Shown: positions 17,540 through 25,836, counted from the stretch's first letter. The stretch: 64,000 nucleotides of DNA from Mycobacterium sp. 852002-51163_SCH5372311 (GCF_001667115.1 NZ_LZIJ01000124.1:1-64000), one strand, 5' to 3'. Made by a program: numbers and translations. The notes: a model not told the origin generated them from the letters alone.

Positions 17540-17718
17540 CTCAGCTGCAACGGCCACGTCCATAGACCGGGGTTTGCGCACAGGCATAGTCGGTGACGAA
17601 TCGCCCGTCGGGGGAGCAGGCCTCTCATCAATGCGGCACGTTGGAAAATCGGCGCGGCGGATCGCGCCGACGCGGAGGAGATGCTCATGCGGACCGGCGA
17701 TTGTCTTACAAAACGTCG

Positions 17719-17730
17719 TACACTGCTAAC
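17719..17730 (+). promoter_or_regulatory. Probable -10 element and leaderless start of the toxin-antitoxin operon
   Basis: TACACT at 17719-17724 is followed by six bases and then the ATG of the antitoxin gene. This spacing would place the transcription start at or next to the A of the ATG, as in mycobacterial leaderless mRNAs. There is no Shine-Dalgarno before this ATG, which agrees. Confidence 0.45.
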
Positions 17731-17964
17731 ATGGCCGACACGATTACCTTCCGGCCCGACGAAGACACGTCGAAGGCGCTCGAGGTCTTGACCAAGGACG
17801 GCACGCCCGTATCCGCGGCCGTGCGGTCCGCTCTGATCGATGCCGCACGACGGAAGGCCAGCGCGGCGATTCGCGCCGAGGCGGAAAGGCTTGCCGACGA
17901 CGAGTCGGACCGCCGTGAGGCCATGCAGGTGCTACGCGACATGGAGACCCTGCGTGCGTGGTGA
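17731..17964 (+). CDS. Antitoxin of a MazEF-like module
   Basis: A 77-residue protein. The N-terminal third (DTITFRPDEDTSKALEVL...GTPVSAAVRSALIDAA) has ribbon-helix-helix character for operator binding, and the charged C-terminal tail (ESDRREAMQVLRDMETLRAW) would wrap the toxin. The toxin gene starts inside its last codons, an 11-base overlap typical of toxin-antitoxin pairs. It should neutralise the toxin and repress the operon. Which of the several mycobacterial MazE types it matches cannot be decided by eye. Confidence 0.75.
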   Translation: MADTITFRPDEDTSKALEVLTKDGTPVSAAVRSALIDAARRKASAAIRAEAERLADDESDRREAMQVLRDMETLRAW

Positions 17965-18265
17965 GGTCTTTGGGCTGCATGCCAGACGGGGGAGCCGCGG
18001 TCACGAGCAAACAGGCGCTCGCTATGCCGTCGTAGTCCAATCGGATCAACTGCCGCTGTCGACCTGGCTGGTCGCACCGACGTCCACGTCAGCTCGTGCC
18101 GCAAGCTTTCGCCCCGAGGTCGAAATCGGTGGCATGAACACACGCGTGCTTGCCGAGCAGGCAGCAGCGGTTAACCCGGGTCGGCTCGGCAAGAGCGTTG
18201 GATTCCTCAGCTTCGACGAGATGCGCCGCGTTGATGCGGCGCTGCGCATAGTCCTGGACCTATAG
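17954..18265 (+). CDS. MazF/PemK-family toxin (endoribonuclease)
   Basis: A 103-residue PemK/MazF-like protein, expected to cleave single-stranded RNA at short motifs. Family features: an RGEVF-like N-terminal strand, then RYAVVVQSDQL (usually RP-VVVQ), a central strand with LVAPTSTSAR, NTRVLAEQ in place of the usual D-x-x-x-T/S core, and the C-terminal FLSFDEMRRVDAALRIVLDL. The usual Arg-Pro pair before VVVQ is Arg-Tyr here, so catalytic competence should be tested rather than assumed. The GTG start overlaps the antitoxin frame. Confidence 0.75.
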   Translation: MRGEVFGLHARRGSRGHEQTGARYAVVVQSDQLPLSTWLVAPTSTSARAASFRPEVEIGGMNTRVLAEQAAAVNPGRLGKSVGFLSFDEMRRVDAALRIVLDL

Positions 18266-18324
18266 CAAAAACGCATGTCTTCTGCGAAATCGTTAGGGGT
18301 CGGCCGCCCTGCATGGTTGCCGGC

Positions 18325-19575
18325 CTAGTTGGTCGTTGGTGGTGCTTGCGGTTGAAACGGTTCGTACCACCACCAGTCGGCTCGCTCACCGGTCGGTCCG
18401 GGGCAGGGTGCGACCGAGGGCGCCGGGCTGCTGGGTGGACGGGCCAGCGATCCTGGGTGGAGTTCCTGGCCGTTGCTGTCGGTGACGACAAGGTGGCTGG
18501 CTGGTCCGGTAATGGTGATGATGCCTCGGTGATGTAGACGGTGGTGATAGGGACACAGCAGCACCAGGTTGTTCAGCTCGGTCATGCCGCCGTCTTCCCA
18601 GTGCCGGATGTGATGGGCGTGCAGTCCGCGGGTGGCTCCGCAACCGGGAACGGCGCATGTGGGGTGGCGGTGTTCGAGTGCGCGGCGGAGCCGACGGCTG
18701 ATCGTGCGGGTCGATCGGCCACAGCCGATCACTTCGCCCTCCCGTTCAAACCACACTTCACAGGTGGAGTCGCACGTCAGGTACTGCCGCTCGGATTCCG
18801 ACAACAATGGGCCCAGATGCAGGGCGCCGATCTGCTGCTTGACATCTAAGTGCACCACCACCGTGGTCCGATGCCCATGCGGTCGACGTTGCACCTCAGC
18901 ATCCCAGCCAGTCTCGACCAGCCGCATGAACGCATCCGTCTGGGTCGGCATCGGGGGCTGTTGATCAGGCTTGCCGCTGCTACTGTCGCGGTCGCGTGTC
19001 CACTCTGCCATGAGCGCATCACGATGCGACTGCAGTGCGGCCTCGAACGTTGCCGATTCGGCATGCGGGAGTGCGATGCGCCAGAAGTCGATCTCTGCGT
19101 TGGTGGTTTTGGTGATCGTTGGCTGCGGTTCGGGACGAGGACCGGGTTCGGAGCGCGGTTCCAACTTGATGGCGGTGCGCAGCTGGCTGACCGTGGCAAC
19201 GCCTGCCAGCTTCGCATAGTGCTCGTCGGATCCGTCGCCCGCTCGCTGCGCGATCACACCAACCTGGTCTAGCGACAAGCGGCCTTCACGCATCTCCTCG
19301 GCGCAGCGGGGAAACGATTCGAGCCGGTGTGCCACGGTCGCGATCGCTGCGGCGTTGCTCGGTGACGAGCCGGTCTTCCAGGCCACCAGCGCCGCGACAG
19401 ACCGCGCCCCGGTAGCGCCCCACAGTTCGTCGCGATCGATCTCGGCGACGATCTCGACGATGCGTCCATCGATCGCATTGCGCTGACCGGTCAACTCCGA
19501 CAGTTCCTCGAAGAGCACCTCCAGACGTGTGCCAGGACGCGCGTCGGCGCTGACTGACGTCGCGTTCGAGGACAT
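18325..19575 (-). CDS. DUF222/HNH endonuclease, 13E12 repeat family
   Basis: A 416-residue protein with an N-terminal DUF222 region (LFEELSELTGQRNAIDGRIVEIVAEID...) and a C-terminal HNH nuclease (HAHHIRHWEDGG, then NNLVLLCPYHHRLHH; the Cys pair CAVPGC and a second zinc site around CPYHH are intact). This is the 13E12 repeat family found in several to dozens of copies in mycobacteria; in M. tuberculosis such repeats serve as the attachment target of prophage phiRv1. The copy looks uninterrupted. The ATG lacks a clear Shine-Dalgarno, and 20 further upstream codons are possible. It converges with the toxin gene. Confidence 0.88.
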   Translation of the reverse strand: MSSNATSVSADARPGTRLEVLFEELSELTGQRNAIDGRIVEIVAEIDRDELWGATGARSVAALVAWKTGSSPSNAAAIATVAHRLESFPRCAEEMREGRLSLDQVGVIAQRAGDGSDEHYAKLAGVATVSQLRTAIKLEPRSEPGPRPEPQPTITKTTNAEIDFWRIALPHAESATFEAALQSHRDALMAEWTRDRDSSSGKPDQQPPMPTQTDAFMRLVETGWDAEVQRRPHGHRTTVVVHLDVKQQIGALHLGPLLSESERQYLTCDSTCEVWFEREGEVIGCGRSTRTISRRLRRALEHRHPTCAVPGCGATRGLHAHHIRHWEDGGMTELNNLVLLCPYHHRLHHRGIITITGPASHLVVTDSNGQELHPGSLARPPSSPAPSVAPCPGPTGERADWWWYEPFQPQAPPTTN

Positions 19576-20227
19576 GACATGAGCATTGCACTCGAGTACG
19601 ACAAATTTCGGCACGCCCAGCCGCGTGCTGATCAAAGGCGCTAGGAGAGGACCGCAGTGGCGAAAGCCGCTAAGGCACCCGAAGACCGCCTCGCTTACCT
19701 GACATAGTGTCGCTTATCGGCATAGAGGCGCCGCCCGAGTTACATTTGGTGAAGGGCTGCAACTCTTGATAATTGGTTGATCCGAGCACGTCGGCACGCC
19801 CAGTTCGCCAGATCAACTTCCTGCCGGGCTACTCGTTTCGGCTGCGCATATACCGAGGTCGCCGTTCGGTTCGATCACCTCAGCGACACCTTGAGCATGC
19901 CCTAGAGGACCATCGCGATGGTTGCCATCGACCACCCACCCTGGCCCCCACGTGGCGCCCATCATTACGTCACAGTGACGAAATCATCCGTGTCGCACGG
20001 GCTATCGAAGCGCCGCGTTGGATTCCCAGTCGGTCGAGCTTCTTACCACCCCCCGGCACGCCTTACGGACTTGCGCCGATGGATCGCGAGCGCACATGAA
20101 GGTGCCGCGGCCGTCAGACTTGGCGACGCAGAATTACGCAGGGTTCCAGATTCACCGCGCGACAACGCCTCTAACATAGTTAAGCAGGTACTTGACTTTT
20201 CTACTTGACGCGTCGATAGTTAAGTAC
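19576..20227. other. Gene-poor gap upstream of the ArsR operon
   Basis: About 650 bases with only short, unsupported reading frames. Composition is less GC-rich than neighbouring genes. Around 19698-19733 GACATAGTGTCGCTTATCGG has a recombination-site-like look but no clear second copy. The final 50 bases hold the ArsR promoter and operator boxes. Confidence 0.45.
20176..20224 (+). promoter_or_regulatory. ArsR-type operator/promoter with two ATAGTTAAG boxes
   Basis: ATAGTTAAG occurs at 20176-20184 and again at 20216-20224, 40 bases apart. The first belongs to an inverted repeat GTTAAG-N6-CTTGAC (20179-20196, one mismatch). TTGACT at 20192-20197 is a good -35, and the second box covers the -10 position just before the ATG, so a bound repressor would block the promoter. 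Confidence 0.55.
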
Positions 20228-20557
20228 ATGCCTAACCAATCTGGGTTTGATCGGATAGGTCGCGTTTTTCACGCACTCGCCGACCCAACCCGCCGGACGA
20301 TCGTGGAACGGCTCGTCCGAAGGCCGGCGCCGGTGAAGGCGTTGGCCGAGCCACTCGCGATGTCCCTGCCCGCGGTCATGCAACACCTGAAGGTGCTTGA
20401 AGATGCGGGCGTCATCATCACCGAAAAAGTCGGTCGCGTACGCAGCTGCCGGATCGAACCGAACGCACTACGTGAAGCCGAGCGCTGGCTCAGCGGACAA
20501 CGCACGGAATGGGAACAGCAGCTCGATCAGCTCGATGACTACCTGAAGGGAAAGTGA
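20228..20557 (+). CDS. ArsR-family regulator, Rv2034-like
   Basis: A 109-residue winged-helix repressor: FHALADPTRRTIVERLV, then LPAVMQHLKVLEDAGVI (recognition helix) and the wing around EKVGRVRSCRIEP. The metal-binding cysteine motif of SmtB-type sensors is missing, so it probably senses something other than a metal, as inferred for M. tuberculosis Rv2034, which it resembles. It heads an operon with an SRPBCC gene (overlap or 2-base gap) and a VOC gene. The ATG is almost leaderless relative to the predicted promoter. Confidence 0.9.
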   Translation: MPNQSGFDRIGRVFHALADPTRRTIVERLVRRPAPVKALAEPLAMSLPAVMQHLKVLEDAGVIITEKVGRVRSCRIEPNALREAERWLSGQRTEWEQQLDQLDDYLKGK

Positions 20558-20559
20558 TT

Positions 20560-21000
20560 ATGGGAGTTACACACTCGACGTTCACGCTGGAACGGCGCTA
20601 CCCGGCCCCAGTGGAGCGGGTGTTCGAGGCATGGGCAAATCCGGAGGCGCGCAAGCGCTGGATGGCTCAGGGAGCAGAGCACTCCCAGAACTTCATCGTC
20701 GGAGGACTCGAGACGGTCAAGGGGTCCGATCCACAGGGCCGTCCGTTGACCTACAAGGCGCAGTACGCCGAGATCGTGACCAACGAACGAATTCTCACCA
20801 CGTCCACGCTGCACACCGGAGATCGGCTGTCGACCGTCTCCGTCACCAGTATCGAATTTCAAGCAGAGGACGCTGGCACCCTGCTGATACTGACCGAGCA
20901 CGGTATGTATCTGCCCGGCCAGGAGCAACCAGATTGGCGTGAGCATGGAACCGCCAAGCAATTGGACACTCTTGCTGCGGAATTCGTAAACGACCACTAG
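20560..21000 (+). CDS. SRPBCC (AHSA1-type) domain protein, Rv2035-like
   Basis: A 146-residue START/Bet v1-like protein (ERRYPAPVERVFEAWANPEARKRWM at the start, a C-terminal helix DTLAAEFVNDH). This fold binds hydrophobic ligands; ArsR-AHSA1 pairs are common in actinobacteria, and the pair matches Rv2034-Rv2035. ATG chosen with AAGGGAAAG upstream; a GTG two codons earlier overlaps the arsR stop. The ligand is unknown. It likely lies in the same transcript as the neighbouring ArsR and VOC genes. Confidence 0.88.
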   Translation: MGVTHSTFTLERRYPAPVERVFEAWANPEARKRWMAQGAEHSQNFIVGGLETVKGSDPQGRPLTYKAQYAEIVTNERILTTSTLHTGDRLSTVSVTSIEFQAEDAGTLLILTEHGMYLPGQEQPDWREHGTAKQLDTLAAEFVNDH

Positions 21001-21018
21001 GGCAAAGGAGAGCTGATC

Positions 21019-21375
21019 ATGGCTCAAGTTGATTACGTGCTTGCAGTGCTTGCGGTTAGCGACATCGAGACGGGTAAGTCTTGGTACACAAAACTTTTCG
21101 GCCGCGGACCTGACAACAATCCGATGTCGAACCTTGTGGAATGGCAGGTCACCGACGGCGGGTGGGTGCAAGTTACGGAGGACCCTCAGCGCGCCGGCAA
21201 CGGGATGCTCAACCTCGCCGTGTCCGATATCGAGGAAGGTGCTCGTGAACTGCGCGAGATAGGTATAGACGCGGGTGACATCATCAACGCCAACAAAGGT
21301 GTACGACTGTGCCCGATCACCGACCCTGACAGCAACAAGATCCAACTGGTCGGCAATTTCCGAGTGAAGTACTGA
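21019..21375 (+). CDS. VOC-family (glyoxalase/bleomycin-resistance-like) protein
   Basis: A 118-residue single VOC module: SDIETGKSWYTKLFGRGPD at the start, a second strand pair with MLNLAVSDIEEG, and ITDPDSNKIQLVGNF at the end. The usual metal-ligand His at the N-terminal beta strand is absent (DYVLAVLAVSD), so it may be a binding protein or a non-glyoxalase enzyme. AAAGGAG lies before the ATG. It is the third gene of the ArsR operon, 18 bases after the SRPBCC gene. Confidence 0.86.
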   Translation: MAQVDYVLAVLAVSDIETGKSWYTKLFGRGPDNNPMSNLVEWQVTDGGWVQVTEDPQRAGNGMLNLAVSDIEEGARELREIGIDAGDIINANKGVRLCPITDPDSNKIQLVGNFRVKY

Positions 21376-21584
21376 CGAGCTGATCGGCTCGCAGTGACTC
21401 CCCTTCGCAAGAACTGCACTTCGCAAGCACACACTGCTACCAATTAACTGATGCGAGTTTAATTGCGGCCCTGATGATTTCGCATGGTGGCGGCAAGTCG
21501 GCGTAGATCCAGCCCGGTTCGCTCATCACAGCAGCGGCAGGTATCCATCTCGTCTGTCCAAAGAAGCCTCGCGAAGATCTGTTC

Positions 21585-21636
21585 TTGGAGCGGACAGGAC
21601 ACTGGTCTATTATCTGCGTATGAACGCAGATAATAG
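21585..21636 (+). promoter_or_regulatory. kmtR promoter with start-codon-spanning operator
   Basis: TTGGAG (21585-21590) and TATTAT (21608-21613), spaced 17 bases apart, form a sigma-A promoter. The -10 is six bases from the ATG, so the mRNA is probably leaderless. A perfect 12-base inverted repeat with a 6-base spacer (CTATTATCTGCG at 21607-21618, CGCAGATAATAG at 21625-21636) covers the -10 and the start codon, as expected for metal-responsive ArsR/SmtB autorepression. Confidence 0.78.
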
Positions 21637-22015
21637 GCCCGATCGGATCGACGACGATCAGGCCGCGCTGGTGGTCGAGGTGTTCCGGATGCTTGCCGAT
21701 CCCACCCGCATCCAGATCCTCTGGGCACTGACCGGCCAGGAACTGTCGGTCACCCAGCTCGCCGACCATGTCGGCAAACCCGGCCCGTCGGTGTCGCAGC
21801 ACCTGGCGAAACTGCGGATGGCCCGGCTGGTCCGCACCCGCCGCGAGGGCACGACGGTGTTCTACAGCCTGGAAAACGAGCACGTCCGACAACTGGTCAC
21901 CGACGCCGTCTACAACGCCGAGCACGCCGGCCCCGGCGTGCCCGCCCATCACCGCGGCGATGCGGTCGTGCACCCCATCACCACGACCCACACGCGAAAG
22001 ACCGGGCGCCGGTGA
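21620..22015 (+). CDS. kmtR: Nickel/cobalt-responsive ArsR repressor, KmtR type
   Basis: A 131-residue ArsR/SmtB metal sensor closely resembling M. tuberculosis KmtR (Rv0827c): LVVEVFRMLADPTRIQILW, GKPGPSVSQHLAKLRMARLVRTRREGT (recognition helix and wing) and FYSLENEHVRQLV, then a His-rich tail (EHAGPGVPAHHRG and HPITTTHTR) that supplies metal ligands. It should leave DNA when Ni or Co binds, derepressing the CDF exporter gene, whose GTG start overlaps its stop (GTGA). In M. tuberculosis the target cdf gene is unlinked; here regulator and exporter form one operon. The start codon lies inside its own operator. Confidence 0.9.
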   Translation: MNADNRPDRIDDDQAALVVEVFRMLADPTRIQILWALTGQELSVTQLADHVGKPGPSVSQHLAKLRMARLVRTRREGTTVFYSLENEHVRQLVTDAVYNAEHAGPGVPAHHRGDAVVHPITTTHTRKTGRR

Positions 22016-23079
22016 CACATACCGACACCTGCTCCAGCGCCCACAGCCATGGCCATAGCCATGGCCATAGCCATGGCCATAGCCACGGCGATTCCCCTGA
22101 CCGTCCGCACGGGCACGGTCATGATCACGATCACCCGAAAGGCCTGCGCGGCAGAATCGCCGAGGTTTTCGCCCCGCACAGCCACGACGCCGCCGACAGC
22201 ATCGACGACGCCCTGGCGTCCAGCGCCGCGGGCATCCGCGCGGTCAAGATCGGCCTGATCGCGCTCGGTATCACCGCGGCCATCCAGGTCGCCATCGTGA
22301 TCGTGTCAGGATCGGTAGCACTGGCCGCCGACACGATCCACAACTTCTCCGACGCCCTGACCGCCGTCCCGCTGTGGATTGCCTTCGCTCTCGGAATCCG
22401 CACCGCCACACGGCGATACACATACGGATATGGTCGCGCCGAGGATCTCGCCGGTCTGTTCGTGGTAGCAATGATCGCGGCGTCAGCCGTCATCGCCGGC
22501 TACGAAGCCGTGCAGCGGCTCGTCCACCCCGCCGCCATCGACCACCTCGGCTGGGTCGCGGCCGCCGGACTCATCGGCTTCGCCGGCAACGAACTGGTAG
22601 CTGTCTACCGCATCCGGGTCGGTCGCCGCATCGGATCGACCGCCCTGGTAGCCGATGGCCTGCACGCCCGCACCGACGGATTCACCTCCCTGGCCGTACT
22701 CCTGGGCGCAGGCGGCGTCGCCCTGGGTTATCCGATCGCCGACCCCCTCATCGGATTGGTGATCACCTTCGCCATCCTGGCCGTCCTGCGGATCGCCGTG
22801 CGCGATGTTTTCCGCCGCCTGCTCGACGGTGTCGACCCCGCACTGGTCGACGCCGCCGAAACCACCCTCGCTGCCCGGCCCGGCGTCCGCGCCGTTCGCA
22901 GCGTCCGGCTGCGTTGGATCGGTCACCAACTCCACGCCGACGCCGAACTCGACATCGAGCCGCAACTGAGCCTGGCCGACGCCCACCGCATCGCCCACGA
23001 CGCCGAACACGCGCTCACCCACGCCGTCCCCAAACTCACCACTGCCCTCATCCACGCCTACCCCGCCCACATCCCCTGA
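22012..23079 (+). CDS. CDF-family metal (Ni/Co/Zn) efflux protein
   Basis: A 355-residue cation diffusion facilitator that exports divalent metal in exchange for protons. The N-terminus carries HGHSHGHS-type histidine repeats, a likely metal-buffering tail. Six membrane helices follow; the HxxxD-type metal sites are visible as DTIHNFSDAL (helix II) and DGLHARTDGF (helix V). A C-terminal CDF dimerisation domain (residues about 275-355) ends in ALIHAYP. It is translationally coupled to kmtR and, like M. tuberculosis cdf (Rv2025c), should be induced by excess Ni or Co. Confidence 0.93.
   Translation: MTHTDTCSSAHSHGHSHGHSHGHSHGDSPDRPHGHGHDHDHPKGLRGRIAEVFAPHSHDAADSIDDALASSAAGIRAVKIGLIALGITAAIQVAIVIVSGSVALAADTIHNFSDALTAVPLWIAFALGIRTATRRYTYGYGRAEDLAGLFVVAMIAASAVIAGYEAVQRLVHPAAIDHLGWVAAAGLIGFAGNELVAVYRIRVGRRIGSTALVADGLHARTDGFTSLAVLLGAGGVALGYPIADPLIGLVITFAILAVLRIAVRDVFRRLLDGVDPALVDAAETTLAARPGVRAVRSVRLRWIGHQLHADAELDIEPQLSLADAHRIAHDAEHALTHAVPKLTTALIHAYPAHIP
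22045..22092 (+). repeat. 12-base tandem repeat encoding the CDF histidine tail
   Basis: Three exact copies of AGCCATGGCCAT and a fourth changed one (AGCCACGGCGAT) encode SHGH units. Such exact repeats can change copy number by slippage, so the number of histidines may vary between strains. Confidence 0.9.
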
Positions 23080-23961
23080 CCTGCGGGTCAAAGCGGCGGA
23101 GCCTACGCCGATCACGACGAGGTGCGTTGTGAGCACGAGCAGCGACGCGTCCCGTCGGAGCGGGAGCGGGTGCAGTCGAGTGTGAAGATTGGTGGCGTGC
23201 CATTTTGGACTAACCATCCGCTGCGACCGTTCGCCGAGAGAGTGCTGGGTGAATGCCGCACCCGAGTCCTGGCGTTGCGGTTCCTGGCGACGCTGATCCG
23301 GCACGCGGGCAGTAGGCGATGGATCCCGGCAGAATGACACGCTGACGGCATGGATGCCATGCCGCGGCAACTACCCGACCGTCGACCACGGCTACCCCGA
23401 ACGGACGCCCGGGATATGCAATGAGCGGCCCATCGGGACATGAGACGACGATCTCGGGAGAGTACTGACCACGACCATTGTTCGGTGCCGCTGTATCCAA
23501 ACACTCTGTTGTGGTCCAATGATCTGACGGTACTGGTGGCACGCAGAACTTTGGGTGTGGTTGCCCCGCTGTCCGCTTACAAACCAGGTATGTACATTGA
23601 AATTGTAAAGCTGGTAATTTTCGCTGTTGATCGACTTGCACACTGAATCGATTACCTGAGTGGTGCCTTAAAACTTCACAGTTTTATTGAACCAGTCGCG
23701 CGGTATCTACATAAATCCCCAAACGCTGTTTCGCATCATGAACTGAGGTGATGAGATCGCTCGCCACTGCCCCTATGAGCGCCAGTGCTGCGCCCCCAGG
23801 TGCTACCTCGTGACCCATCTTCATGATGAGGAACCCGACCAGTCACCACCCACACACCATTATTGGCGTCTTGAAGCGCACCCTTTTGCTTGAGACTCGG
23901 TGAACTTACCCAGGCTTACGTCCTATTCTGTCGTAAGGCTGGAGGTTTGATTGGCTCCATT
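23080..23961. other. Gene-poor, lower-GC stretch between CDF and pentapeptide-repeat genes
   Basis: About 880 bases with no reading frame I can defend. The right half (from about 23,460) is visibly AT-richer than the genome. No tRNA, integrase or direct repeat was recognised. It looks like the left flank of an acquired segment that contains the pentapeptide-repeat gene. Confidence 0.45.
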
Positions 23962-25836
23962 ATGCAGAGGCAGGTAGATGTTGTGTGCTTGGATATTCGG
24001 GTGGCGCCAAGACAGCTTCCGTTGTATGCCGAGTGGTGGCGAAGCCATGCTGGCCGTAAGCGTAGGCGTCGCCGCAATATTCCGCTGTCCGTCGCGGTCA
24101 CATCCGCGGTAATCATCGGTGCAGCCCTGATATGGCTAGGCTTTGCCGTTTTCGAGCAGGTTGTCGGGATCGACAATACGAAGCCCGCGAACCGCGCAGA
24201 CGTCCTTAAAACCGCGCTTACCGCCGTCGCTGGAGTTGGTGGGGCAGTTGCCCTTGTCGTTGCCTACCGCCGCCAGCAAGATCTCGAAGAAGGCCGATTC
24301 GTCGAACGCTTCGGCGCCGCCGCCGCACAACTTGGCAACCCCGACCCGGCGGTGCGCATAGCCGGCGTCTATGCCATGGCCGGTGTGGCCGACGAGCGGA
24401 AAACCACATTTCTTCGCCGCCAACAATGCATCGACGTCCTCTGTGGTTACCTCCGGCTACCTTACGACCCCGCACAGGGGGACAGCCACGTCACCGAACT
24501 GGTCACCACGACTCGTCCTTCCGGAGGCGCGGCAGGATCCGAGGAAGCCCGGCATCAAATCATCCGGCAGAACGATCGCGAGGTCCGGCAAACCATCGTG
24601 AGCGTCATAGCCGCGCACCTACGAAAAAGTGCCGAAGTCAATTGGTCCTTACATGATTTCGACTTCACGACCGCCTTATTCGAGGACGCTAACTTTGAGG
24701 AGACGGTGTTCAGCGGTGAGAAAACTGCTTTTGGCGGCGCGAGGTTTACCGGGTTCACTAGCTTCGACCACGCGTTGTTTAACGGCGGGTACGCCTTCTT
24801 TAAGAATGCGAAGTTTAGTGGCGACAAGACGATGGTCTCGTTCGACGACACCAAGTTTAGTGCAAAGTTCACATCGTTCGCCGGGGCCAAGTTCAACTGT
24901 TTCAATGCTTCGTTTAAAAGAATTATGTGTGCGGGAGACAAGTCTGTCATTACTTTCGAGAGGGCCGAGTTCGCCACCGAGCATACGACTTTCGATGGCG
25001 CGAAGTTCTCCGGCAGCTCCACCACATTTGAAAAAGCAACATTTGCCGCTAAGCTTACGTCATTCTGTAACGCGCAGTTCAGCAGCGTCATTACTGAGTT
25101 CGGAGATGCGACGTTCTGTGGTCAGCAGACATCGTCCGAGACCACGTTGTTAAATGCTCCGAAAACCTTATTCGAAAAATCAATCTTTAGCGGCGAGACA
25201 GTCTCCTTTGTGAGAACAAAATTTAGCGGGTCAACGACGAGCTTCACTGGGGCGGAATTCCGCAGCGCTGCGACCAAATTCGACGCGGCGCAGTTCACAG
25301 CAGCCACGACGAGTTTCAACGAAGCCAAGTTCACCGGTAAGGCCGCCACGTTCGACTGGGCGAGATTTGACAGTGCAATTATGTCGATGTTCGATGAGGC
25401 GCAATTCAGCGCGCAGCTTACATCGTTCGAAGCAGCGACGTTCTCCGACTCCACCTCGTTCAATAGGGTAGAATTCAGCGGCGAGACCGCCACATTTAAA
25501 GCGACAAAATTCAATAAAGGCTTAATTTCGTTTGTCCGAGCGAGATTCGGCGCTTCGAATACCGAATTTATTGGCACTGAGTTTCGCGGGACAACCGTGT
25601 TCAGCGAAGCAACATTCGACGGTTTGGCCGCAACTGCCACGTTCGATAAGACAATATTTGGTGGTGACGACGATGGCCATACGACATTTTGCGGGACGAC
25701 ATTCCGCAACAAGTCCACCGTGTTTGCCCGACCGTTGAGGTGGAAGGTCTACTCCGACTGGGACCATTCTCGCGATGAAATGCCAGCCTGCATAAGCCCT
25801 AGAACATGGCCACCACAGCTATTCGACGAGAGCTGA
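23962..25836 (+). CDS. Membrane-anchored pentapeptide-repeat protein with Phe-rich 12-residue repeats
   Basis: About 624 residues. A basic cluster (GRKRRRRRN) precedes two hydrophobic helices, and a cytosolic linker contains FVERFGAAAAQLGNPDPAVRIAGVYAMAGVA, a motif common before pentapeptide repeats in actinobacteria. The last 370 residues are a repeat with F-x4-F-x6-F spacing, units such as TTFDGAKFSGSS, over twenty times; this predicts a four-sided right-handed beta-helix with stacked Phe. Function is unknown; related architectures are suspected of signalling or DNA-mimicry roles. Local GC is low (about 40-50 percent in 60-base samples), implying transfer. The start is uncertain: earlier TTG codons are in frame. 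Confidence 0.78.
   Translation: MQRQVDVVCLDIRVAPRQLPLYAEWWRSHAGRKRRRRRNIPLSVAVTSAVIIGAALIWLGFAVFEQVVGIDNTKPANRADVLKTALTAVAGVGGAVALVVAYRRQQDLEEGRFVERFGAAAAQLGNPDPAVRIAGVYAMAGVADERKTTFLRRQQCIDVLCGYLRLPYDPAQGDSHVTELVTTTRPSGGAAGSEEARHQIIRQNDREVRQTIVSVIAAHLRKSAEVNWSLHDFDFTTALFEDANFEETVFSGEKTAFGGARFTGFTSFDHALFNGGYAFFKNAKFSGDKTMVSFDDTKFSAKFTSFAGAKFNCFNASFKRIMCAGDKSVITFERAEFATEHTTFDGAKFSGSSTTFEKATFAAKLTSFCNAQFSSVITEFGDATFCGQQTSSETTLLNAPKTLFEKSIFSGETVSFVRTKFSGSTTSFTGAEFRSAATKFDAAQFTAATTSFNEAKFTGKAATFDWARFDSAIMSMFDEAQFSAQLTSFEAATFSDSTSFNRVEFSGETATFKATKFNKGLISFVRARFGASNTEFIGTEFRGTTVFSEATFDGLAATATFDKTIFGGDDDGHTTFCGTTFRNKSTVFARPLRWKVYSDWDHSRDEMPACISPRTWPPQLFDES

Noticed and set aside
19698..19733. Possible recombinase attachment site near GACATAGTGTCGCTTATCGG
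   Set aside because: No second copy, core or integrase gene was seen nearby, so it stays only a sequence resemblance.
19918..20208. 96-codon open frame before the ArsR gene
   Set aside because: It overlaps the ArsR promoter and operator boxes and has no recognisable motif.
22045..22092. Tandem repeats considered as a CRISPR array
   Set aside because: The units are contiguous 12-mers without spacers and lie in the histidine tail of the CDF gene.
23210..23641. 143-codon minus-strand open frame in the gap before the pentapeptide gene
   Set aside because: No family resemblance, no ribosome site, and unusual residue content. Not supported as a gene.
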